A stretch of DNA of 12,451 nucleotides from JBFISM01 sp041608535 (GTDB lineage: Bacteria; Actinomycetota; Acidimicrobiia; Spongiisociales; UBA5794), in NCBI GenBank assembly GCA_041608535.1, contig JBFISM010000112.1, positions 1-12,451 of the forward strand. The letters are read 5' to 3'. Made by a program: the position numbers and the translations under genes. The notes under the pieces are model-generated. The model saw only the letters and a program-made list of their open reading frames with translations. It had not been told where the DNA came from and did not search any database. Of the stretch, positions 7,298 to 12,451 are shown piece after piece (the first letter of the stretch is position 1; each line of letters begins with the position of its first letter).

Positions 7298-7300
7298 TGA
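6995..7300 (+). CDS. Small stand-alone homologue of the protease C-terminal domain
   Basis: A 101-residue soluble protein of unknown function. It has no signal peptide and no cysteine, and is rich in short alternating hydrophobic stretches that suggest a beta-sheet fold. It opens with FKEGWITFP at 5-13. At the centre is an acidic/histidine cluster, RYDDGDHHILELELDLD (45-61), and it closes with VTGDFVLRDSSG (71-82), YDDPYEGW (84-91) and NFVVIADV (93-100). It aligns without gaps to the last 101 residues of the protease just upstream, so the two are paralogues. An AAGGGA binding site precedes the ATG, and the gene lies 28 bases after the protease stop, so co-transcription is likely. It could be an inhibitor, a targeting or assembly subunit, or a decoy substrate. 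The strand pattern faintly recalls H-type lectin-like sandwiches, but that is only an impression. Confidence 0.88.
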   Translation: MALQFKEGWITFPATTGQRQRLSQTVSFTGPVNAYQVVMKGYNIRYDDGDHHILELELDLDSTVSGTDVTVTGDFVLRDSSGNYDDPYEGWMNFVVIADVG

Positions 7301-7498
7301 GTGCCGAAAACGCAGTCCACACCCCAGAGCACGGAAGTCGATCTCCTGCGTCGGACGTACCAGAACTGCGGTATCGCGCTCGCCATCGGCGCCGGAACAT
7401 CGCAAGCGTCAGGAGTTCGGTCGACGCCAAACCGGCAGCCGCACGGTCTGCGCCGCACCCCTACTGAGCGGCCGCCACGTCCTCGGCCACGGCGATGA
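7301..7498 (+). pseudogene. Truncated SIR2-family-like N-terminal fragment
   Basis: A 65-codon frame opens with GTG directly after the stop of the small partner gene. Residues 14-39, with LLRRTYQNCGIALAIGAG at 15-32 followed by TSQASGV at 33-39, look like the first helix and the NAD-binding GAGxSxxSG loop of SIR2-family proteins, whose defence-linked members hydrolyse NAD+. A full SIR2 domain needs some 200-300 residues more. After residue 41 the text turns into Pro/Arg-rich low-information sequence and runs into the 3' end of the opposing aminopeptidase gene (overlap 7461-7498). The other two forward frames do not resume the homology. I read this as a remnant left by a deletion, not a working protein. 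The start position suggests that it was once the third gene of the protease cassette. A short real peptide cannot be excluded. Confidence 0.55.
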
Positions 7499-8909
7499 GG
7501 GTACGCACACCGAAGCCGGTGCCGCCCTTGGGGATGTAGTGCTCGGCGGCTGCCGACCGAGCGGGTCCGGCGATGTCCAGATGTACCCACGGTACGTCGC
7601 CGACGAATTCCTGGAGCATGAGCGCGGCGGTGATCGCACCGCCGAAGCGATCGCCTATGTTCTTCATGTCCGCCACGTCGGACTCGAGCTTCTTGCGGTA
7701 CTGCCTGTCGAGCGGCATTCGCCACACCTCTTCACCGGCGCGCTTCGCTGCCGCTTCCACCAGCGCCGCGGCATCGTCGTCATTCGCCATCAGCGCCGCA
7801 ATCTTCTCTCCCAGGGCCACCTTGGCTGCACCGGTGAGCGTGGCCACATCGACGATGAGATCTGGTTCCAACTCGGTGGCGAGCGACAATCCATCGGCAA
7901 GCACCAGCCGGCCCTCGGCGTCCGTGTTGAGCACCTCGACGGTCTTCTTGTTTCGCGCCGTGAACACGTCACCGGGACGCAGCGCTCCGCCACCCGGCAT
8001 GTTCTCGGTGAGCGGGGTGATAGCGACGACACGAATGCCGAGGTCGAGCTGGGCCACCGCCCACAGCGCACACAGCACCGCCGCAGCGCCACCCATGTCC
8101 GTCTTCATCGCCTCCATCGCCGCGGCGGGCTTGATCGATAGACCGCCGCTGTCGAACACGATGCCCTTCCCCACGAAGACGATCGTCGTGTCCGCATCCT
8201 CAGGACCATGAACGGCGCGGACCAGCCGCGCCGGATTGGTGGCACCCTGGGCGACCGCAACCAAGCCACCGAGGCCCTCGGCGGCGATGCGGTCCTCGTC
8301 CCACACCTCCACTGCGGCGCCGACTTCCGCCAGGTGCTCGGCTGCCCATTGCGCCATCCACTCCGGCGGCTTGTCCCCTGAGGGTCGGTTGACCAGATCG
8401 CGTGCCATCGCCACGGCTTGCGCCACGAGCACACCACGATCCGCCGCAGCGGCGGCGCCGGCGAGCACCAGCGTGGTGTCGGTGTCCGGACTCGGCTCGC
8501 TGCGAAAGGCGTCGTAGCGATAGCGTCCCAGCGTGAACCCGAACGCAACGGCTTCGGCGGCGCCGTCGATGTCCATGTCGTGCAACGACGTGACGACTCG
8601 CTCGTGTTTGGCGCTTGCTTTGGCCGCCTCGGCCGCGGCCCGCCGCAGCGCCTCGGCATCGACCTCGTCGCCGAGACCAACCACGAGCACCGAGCCGTAC
8701 GGGAAGCCATTGCCACCAGGCATGGTGACGGTCTGTCCGGCCATGCCCGTGAAGTCGGCGGCCGTCAAGAACGGGCCGGTCCACTCACCGAGCTGCTCGA
8801 GCGCCCAGTCGGTTCCCGGCCCCGGTGTGGACTCGGCGAGCATCGGGATCACGAGCAGATCGCCGGTCCCGTCTTCGAGAGCCGGCCCGCTCTCCACAGT
8901 CACGCTCAC
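7461..8909 (-). CDS. pepA: Leucyl aminopeptidase (M17 family, PepA type)
   Basis: A 482-residue cytosolic metallopeptidase that removes N-terminal residues, leucine among others, from peptides as a hexamer. The C-terminal catalytic domain carries the two-metal site Lys248, Asp253 (VGKGIVFDSGG), Asp271, Asp330 and Glu332 (NTDAEGR, the family signature). Lys260 and Arg334 are at the catalytic positions. Spacing between these residues equals that in E. coli PepA. GTGFGVRTL near the end is also typical. The start taken is GTG at 8909: it overlaps the stop of the adenosyltransferase gene as GTGA and has GGGAG eight or so bases upstream. An ATG 27 bases further up would extend it into that gene. 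It is the last gene of the minus-strand operon and converges with the SIR2-like fragment. Nothing in it looks broken. Confidence 0.95.
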   Translation of the reverse strand: MSVTVESGPALEDGTGDLLVIPMLAESTPGPGTDWALEQLGEWTGPFLTAADFTGMAGQTVTMPGGNGFPYGSVLVVGLGDEVDAEALRRAAAEAAKASAKHERVVTSLHDMDIDGAAEAVAFGFTLGRYRYDAFRSEPSPDTDTTLVLAGAAAAADRGVLVAQAVAMARDLVNRPSGDKPPEWMAQWAAEHLAEVGAAVEVWDEDRIAAEGLGGLVAVAQGATNPARLVRAVHGPEDADTTIVFVGKGIVFDSGGLSIKPAAAMEAMKTDMGGAAAVLCALWAVAQLDLGIRVVAITPLTENMPGGGALRPGDVFTARNKKTVEVLNTDAEGRLVLADGLSLATELEPDLIVDVATLTGAAKVALGEKIAALMANDDDAAALVEAAAKRAGEEVWRMPLDRQYRKKLESDVADMKNIGDRFGGAITAALMLQEFVGDVPWVHLDIAGPARSAAAEHYIPKGGTGFGVRTLIAVAEDVAAAQ

Positions 8910-9457
8910 GATGGGTTCTCCCTGGTCGGTGTCCAATCGGCCTCGGTGGCCCGGGCCGCCATGTACAGATAATCGGCGAGACGATTGAGGAACGGCACGA
9001 TGTTGCTGTCCTCGATGCCCCCAACCCGGACGTGGGTCACCGCCCGTCGCTCGGCGCGACGCACCACGGTGCGGGCGACGTCGAGGGCCGCCGCAAGCGG
9101 GTTCCCTCCCGGCACCACGAACTCGGTGGGCATCCCTCTGGTGTCGACGAGGTCGTCGATCCAGTCTTCCAGCGTGGTCGCATAACCCGGCGGAACGCGA
9201 CTGACCCCGTACTCCAGCTTGTCCAAGTTCTCTGGATCCGTCGCCAGCTCAGCGCCGGCGACGAAGCACCAGCGCTGGATCTCGAGCAACCGGTCTGCAA
9301 GCGCATCGGCCGCAGCGAGGGCGCGTGCCGTACCGAGACACGACACCGCCTCATCGAGCGCTCCGTACGCTTCGGGACCGGTCTCGTCCTTGGCGACCCG
9401 CCCCCCGTAGAGCAGCCCGGTCGAGCCGTCATCGCCTTTCTTGGTGTAGATCTTCAC
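8906..9457 (-). CDS. ATP:cob(I)alamin adenosyltransferase, PduO type
   Basis: A 183-residue enzyme that transfers the adenosyl group of ATP to cobalt(I) corrinoids, giving adenosylcobalamin. The N-terminal ATP loop is TKKGDDGSTGLLYGGRVAKD at residues 5-24. The second conserved block is Arg129-x3-Arg133-Arg134-x-Glu136-Arg137. The third is LNRLADYLYMAAR at 157-169, with Asn158, Arg159 and Asp162. All three match the human MMAB and PduO arrangement. The start is a GTG at 9457. No ribosome binding site is visible, but TACTCT seven bases upstream fits a leaderless promoter. The gene also lies only 22 bases after the membrane-protein gene, so read-through from transketolase is possible. No cobalamin biosynthesis gene or B12-dependent mutase is nearby; it likely serves salvage or repair of the cofactor for enzymes encoded elsewhere. 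Confidence 0.94.
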   Translation of the reverse strand: MKIYTKKGDDGSTGLLYGGRVAKDETGPEAYGALDEAVSCLGTARALAAADALADRLLEIQRWCFVAGAELATDPENLDKLEYGVSRVPPGYATTLEDWIDDLVDTRGMPTEFVVPGGNPLAAALDVARTVVRRAERRAVTHVRVGGIEDSNIVPFLNRLADYLYMAARATEADWTPTRENPS

Positions 9458-9464
9458 CGGCGGG

Positions 9465-9470
9465 AGAGTA
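9465..9470 (-). promoter_or_regulatory. Candidate -10 element for the adenosyltransferase gene
   Basis: TACTCT on the minus strand ends seven bases before the GTG start at 9457, and no ribosome binding site is visible. This matches the leaderless pattern also seen before the MoeB-like gene. It would allow the adenosyltransferase and aminopeptidase to be made without the upstream genes. No clear -35 is present. Confidence 0.3.
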
Positions 9471-9479
9471 CTGCGACAC

Positions 9480-10154
9480 TCATGTCTCGAAGCCCACGAT
9501 GCGGCCGATCACGAGAACGCCGAGACCGGTGAGCACGGCCAGATAGCTGAGCCCGGTGGCGGCCATGACACCGGTGTAGCGGGGCTCGCGCAATGAGAAC
9601 CACACCCCGACGAGCAGCAGGGCCGTCATCGCAACCAAGGCGACATACGTCCAACCGAACACGGTGTCCGCTTGCAGCCCATCGCTCTGCACCCTGATGG
9701 CGATGACCACGGCGTCCGCCACCAGCCCGGCTCCCCCGGCGACGACGAGCGTCTGCAGGGCCCAACGAGGAAGCGTGGGATCGACCAGATACCAATGACC
9801 GAGGAGCATCTCGGATGTGATGCCACCGATGAGCACCGCACCACTGACCACGGGAAACCAGGGTGATCCCTCGAACCCCACGACGAGGAACGCCGCCGCT
9901 GCGATCCCGAACGCTGCCGCCGCCGGCCGGGGGCGACGAGCGACAACCACTCCGGCAAGCGCCGCCGCCACCCCGATCCAGGCCAGCGCACCGGCATCGA
10001 CGAACGCGGCGAATACGCCGAACCCGGCAACGGTGCTCCCGGCCAGCCATACATAGCCCGGTCCGACGATGCCCCACTGCGCCACGGCAGCCGCTCCGGC
10101 GGCGATGCCCGCCGTCCACGTGGCCATCACCAGGGCCGGCGTCAGCTCGATCAT
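9480..10154 (-). CDS. Multi-pass membrane protein of unknown function
   Basis: A 224-residue integral membrane protein with seven or eight hydrophobic segments, roughly at residues 6-28, 34-52, 57-72, 78-94, 102-118, 133-153, 169-187 and 197-217. The loop after the fifth segment holds the most distinctive text, GHWYLVDPTLPR at about 118-129. Its His, Trp, Tyr and Asp next to the membrane look like a conserved functional site, and a Glu (SEMLL) lies just before it. There is no signal peptide beyond the first helix and no transporter or enzyme signature I can name. It begins seven bases after the transketolase stop and ends 22 bases before the adenosyltransferase start, so it belongs to that operon. 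A sensor, small-molecule carrier or quinone/heme-linked role are all possible; none is supported. The ATG start gives a sensible short N-terminal tail. Confidence 0.8.
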   Translation of the reverse strand: MIELTPALVMATWTAGIAAGAAAVAQWGIVGPGYVWLAGSTVAGFGVFAAFVDAGALAWIGVAAALAGVVVARRPRPAAAAFGIAAAAFLVVGFEGSPWFPVVSGAVLIGGITSEMLLGHWYLVDPTLPRWALQTLVVAGGAGLVADAVVIAIRVQSDGLQADTVFGWTYVALVAMTALLLVGVWFSLREPRYTGVMAATGLSYLAVLTGLGVLVIGRIVGFET

Positions 10155-10161
10155 CGTGTGG

Positions 10162-12147
10162 TCAGGAGACCAGCCACTCCGCGATGCGGGCGGCCACGGC
10201 GTCGGCTGTCAGCCCGTACTGCTCGGCGAGCACCTTCCACGGCGCCGACGCCCCGAAGTGGTCGATCCCGATGTGGAGCGCATCCGGGCCGGCGATGTCA
10301 GCCCACCCGAACGTCGCCGCCGCTTCGAGCGTGACCAAGCGCACGCTACCGAGAACCGATTCGCGGTACGCCGCATCCCGGGTGCGAAACGCCTCCACAC
10401 ACGGCATCGACACCACACGCACAGAGTGTCCCAGCTCCCGCAGCTGCGCAGCAGCTTCCTTCGCCACCCACAACTCGCTGCCCGTGGCGATGATCGCGAG
10501 GTCGTCACCATCCTCGACGACGTAGCCACCCAGGGCCACCTGGGACGGTTCCACGGGTTCGCTCGGGATGGGGACTCCTTGTCTGCTGAAGACGAGCGCC
10601 GTTGGTCCCTGGGTGCGGTTCATCGCAAGCTGCCACGCCCCGGCGACCTCGCCGTGTTCGCCCGGTCGCACCACCCACAGATTCGGGATCGCTCGCAACG
10701 CCGGCAGATGCTCGATGGGTTGATGGGTCGGCCCGTCCTCTCCGAGAAACACCGAATCGTGCGTGAAGACGTGCACGCTGGGTATCTCCATGAGCGCAGC
10801 CAGACGCAGCGCCGGCCGCATGTAGTCCGAGAATTGCAGGAAGGTCGAGGAGAACGGACGGACGCCCCCGTGGATCGTCATCCCGTTCACCATGGCGCCC
10901 ATGGCGTGTTCCCTCACCCCGTACCGCACGTTGCGGGCACCATGGTCACGTGGACCGAGATCAGCGGAGCTCTCGATGTCCGACTTGGTGGAGCCGGCGA
11001 GATCGGCGTCACCGCTGAGCACGTCGGGACGCAGCTCGGCGAGCTGCTGGATGACGTGGCCGCTCAGTGCCCTGGTGGCCACGTTGCTCCCGGGCTCGAC
11101 ATCGGGGGGATCGAGTGCGACCTCGCGGGGCGCCGCGTGGCTGCGCCAGGAATCGGCGAGCTCGCCCCCGGCGGCAAGCACGGTTTGCAGCCGAGCGTCC
11201 CACTCTTGACGCATCTTCTTGCCTCGCTCCATGGCGTCGCCGAAGAACCGATACACCTCGTCCGGGATGATGAACGGAGGGTGCTCCCACCCCAACTCCC
11301 GCCGCACGATGTCGATTTCATCGTCGCCGAGCGGTGAGCCGTGCGCCTTGGCGGTTCCCCCGGCGTTGGGGCTGCCGTATCCAATGGTCGTCTTGCAGCA
11401 GATGAGCGACGGCCGGTCGACCGTGCGGCGCGCCTCTGCGATCGCCTCGTCGATCGCATCCTGGTCGTGCCCATCGATCTCGAGGGTGTGCCAGCCATAG
11501 GCGGCGAAGCGCTGTCCCACATCCTCGGTGAAGGTCCATGAGGTGGGGCCCTCGAGAGAGATGTCGTTGTCGTCGTAGAGGTAGATCATGCGGCCCAAAC
11601 CGAGGTGGCCGGCGAGCGACGCCGCCTCCGCAGCGACACCTTCCATGAGATCGCCGTCCGAGCAGAAGACGTACGTCCAGTGGTCCACCAGATCGGCGCC
11701 CAGTCGTTGCCGCAGGTGCGCCTCGGCGAGGGCCATCCCCGCTGCGGTGGCAAAGCCTTGTCCCAGCGGACCGGTGGTCATCTCGATACCGAGCTCGAGT
11801 TCGATCTCGGGATGTCCGGCAGTCGGATAGCCCCACTGGCGAAAGTTCTCGATCGCTTCCATCGGCAATGGAAAGCCGGCGAAATGCAGCACGGAATACA
11901 GCAGCATCGAACCGTGACCATTGGAGACGATGAACCGGTCGCGATCGGGCCATTCCGGATGCGTCGGATCGACGTTGAGGTACTTGCCCCACAGCACCGT
12001 CGCGATGTCGGCCATTCCCATCGGCATGCCGGGATGACCGGAATTCGCCGCCTGAACGGCATCCATCGACAGAGCGCGAATCGCGTTGGCAAGCTCGCGC
12101 CGGGGCGGCTTTCCAGCTGCCGCAATCTTCTCGCTACTTGATGCCAT
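10162..12147 (-). CDS. tkt: Transketolase
   Basis: A 661-residue thiamine diphosphate enzyme, the normal length. It moves two-carbon units between ketose and aldose phosphates in the pentose phosphate and carbon-fixation cycles. Residues 16-330 bind the cofactor: SGHPGMPMG at 36-44, NGHGS at 76-80, TTGPLGQG at 124-131, and SDGDLMEG at 163-170 with Asn194 thirty residues on. His269 lies in AHGSPLG. The pyrimidine domain has catalytic Glu413 in YGVREHAMG and GPTHQP at 472-477, and residues 540-661 form the C-terminal domain. The ATG at 12147 gives the standard N-terminus with RRELANAIRALSMDA. Further upstream in-frame codons look non-coding. Codon use differs along the gene: 35 of the first 120 codons end in A or T, against about 21 of the next 120. 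The N-terminal third may have another origin. Confidence 0.96.
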   Translation of the reverse strand: MASSSEKIAAAGKPPRRELANAIRALSMDAVQAANSGHPGMPMGMADIATVLWGKYLNVDPTHPEWPDRDRFIVSNGHGSMLLYSVLHFAGFPLPMEAIENFRQWGYPTAGHPEIELELGIEMTTGPLGQGFATAAGMALAEAHLRQRLGADLVDHWTYVFCSDGDLMEGVAAEAASLAGHLGLGRMIYLYDDNDISLEGPTSWTFTEDVGQRFAAYGWHTLEIDGHDQDAIDEAIAEARRTVDRPSLICCKTTIGYGSPNAGGTAKAHGSPLGDDEIDIVRRELGWEHPPFIIPDEVYRFFGDAMERGKKMRQEWDARLQTVLAAGGELADSWRSHAAPREVALDPPDVEPGSNVATRALSGHVIQQLAELRPDVLSGDADLAGSTKSDIESSADLGPRDHGARNVRYGVREHAMGAMVNGMTIHGGVRPFSSTFLQFSDYMRPALRLAALMEIPSVHVFTHDSVFLGEDGPTHQPIEHLPALRAIPNLWVVRPGEHGEVAGAWQLAMNRTQGPTALVFSRQGVPIPSEPVEPSQVALGGYVVEDGDDLAIIATGSELWVAKEAAAQLRELGHSVRVVSMPCVEAFRTRDAAYRESVLGSVRLVTLEAAATFGWADIAGPDALHIGIDHFGASAPWKVLAEQYGLTADAVAARIAEWLVS

Positions 12148-12305
12148 GAATTCTTGTGATTGAGTTTGAAGGGCCAGAAACACGATTCTCGCCCAGTCGC
12201 CGAGCGCCACGCAACCGGCCCGGCTCCCGATCTGTGAGCCAAATCCGCCGGGCTTCAGGCGCTTTGAGTAAGATTGATAGCCTGCCTGCCGATCGTTACC
12301 GCAGA
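12148..12305. promoter_or_regulatory. Divergent spacer with possible transketolase promoter
   Basis: The 158 bases between the transketolase and CpdA-like starts hold no gene. On the minus strand TTGCGT (12214-12209) and GAGAAT (12190-12185) are 18 bases apart and could be a promoter for transketolase. On the plus strand TAAGAT at 12269-12274 is a possible -10 for the CpdA-like gene. Neither start has a strong ribosome binding site. The stretch is less GC-rich than the rest of the window. Confidence 0.25.
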
Positions 12306-12451
12306 ATGACAAAGAGCCCGGACGCAAGACCGCTTCACTTGCTGCAAATCAGCGATACGCACCTGCACGCGTCGAAAGACAGCCGAATGCGGGGCGTCAA
12401 CACATTCGAGACTTTCAGTGCAGTTCTCGACCGGGCCCAGGCGGACGATGC
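12306..12451 (+). CDS. cpdA: CpdA-like metallophosphoesterase, N-terminal fragment at window edge
   Basis: Only the first 48 complete codons lie in the window. LHLLQISDTHLHASKDSR followed by MRGVNTFETF, starting near residue 10, matches the opening of class III cyclic-nucleotide phosphodiesterases. The Asp-x-His of SDTHL is the first half of the two-metal site, and the RGVNT segment is typical of CpdA from gamma-proteobacteria. Those enzymes hydrolyse 3',5'-cyclic AMP. The ATG at 12306 gives the usual short lead before the first strand, but no clear ribosome binding site precedes it. Fourteen of 48 codons end in A or T, including AGA and AAA, more than in the main genes of this window. The protein is divergent from transketolase and unrelated to it. 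Its true specificity cannot be told from this fragment. Confidence 0.72.
   Translation, partial: MTKSPDARPLHLLQISDTHLHASKDSRMRGVNTFETFSAVLDRAQADD

Noticed and set aside
7301..7460. Search for a continuing SIR2 frame by simple frameshift
   Set aside because: The two other forward frames after 7413 give no SIR2-like text and one stops before 7470, so a single frameshift does not restore the gene; a deletion is more likely.
10069..11337. 422-codon plus-strand frame opposite transketolase and the membrane protein
   Set aside because: It is Arg/His-rich nonsense text that covers two genes. High GC content explains the absence of stops.
12148..12305. Possible tRNA or small RNA in the divergent spacer
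   Set aside because: No cloverleaf arms, no GTTCRA-type loop and no CCA end could be found on either strand.
12148..12327. Upstream extension of transketolase by 60 in-frame codons
   Set aside because: The added residues match nothing in the family and would cross the start of the CpdA-like gene. The ATG at 12147 gives the normal N-terminus.

Overview
The window is high-GC bacterial DNA with dense, short-spaced gene clusters and frequent GTG starts. Three gene pairs overlap by the four bases GTGA. Together with a PduO-type cobalamin adenosyltransferase beside a leucyl aminopeptidase, and promoter-like TANNNT hexamers 6-7 bases before two starts (as for leaderless mRNAs), this suggests an actinobacterium, perhaps of the Acidimicrobiia/Ilumatobacter kind. 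That placement is an inference. The far right edge (about 11.75 kb to the end) has visibly different codon use and a CpdA-like gene start that looks proteobacterial, so the window may contain a transfer junction or an assembly chimera.

Layout. (1) 1-3484, minus strand: a tightly coupled sugar operon, read right to left as SDR epimerase/reductase, zinc-containing sugar C-methyltransferase, RfbF-like sugar-1-phosphate cytidylyltransferase, and PIG-L deacetylase (cut by the left edge). The genes fit synthesis of a nucleotide-activated, C-methylated, possibly amino sugar. (2) 3485-3641: a divergent control region with a 12-bp inverted repeat and a separate 14-bp perfect palindrome. (3) 3642-4823, plus strand: MoeB/ThiF-type adenylyltransferase with an N-terminal rhodanese domain. 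(4) 5047-7498, plus strand: a small cassette of a subtilisin-like protease with no visible signal peptide, then a stand-alone 101-residue protein that aligns without gaps to the protease's C-terminal 101 residues (63 identical positions by hand count), then a truncated reading frame that resembles the N-terminus of a SIR2-family protein. (5) 7461-12147, minus strand: an operon read as transketolase, a multi-pass membrane protein of unknown function, PduO-type ATP:cob(I)alamin adenosyltransferase, and leucyl aminopeptidase. (6) 12306-12451, plus strand: the start of a CpdA-like metallophosphoesterase.

The part most likely to be new is the protease / small domain protein / SIR2-like remnant cassette. 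The shared C-terminal domain is not one I recognise. Its duplication as a free-standing partner suggests a protease-regulating, targeting or assembly module. The SIR2-like fragment hints at a decayed defence or conflict locus. No rRNA, tRNA, CRISPR array or insertion sequence was seen.
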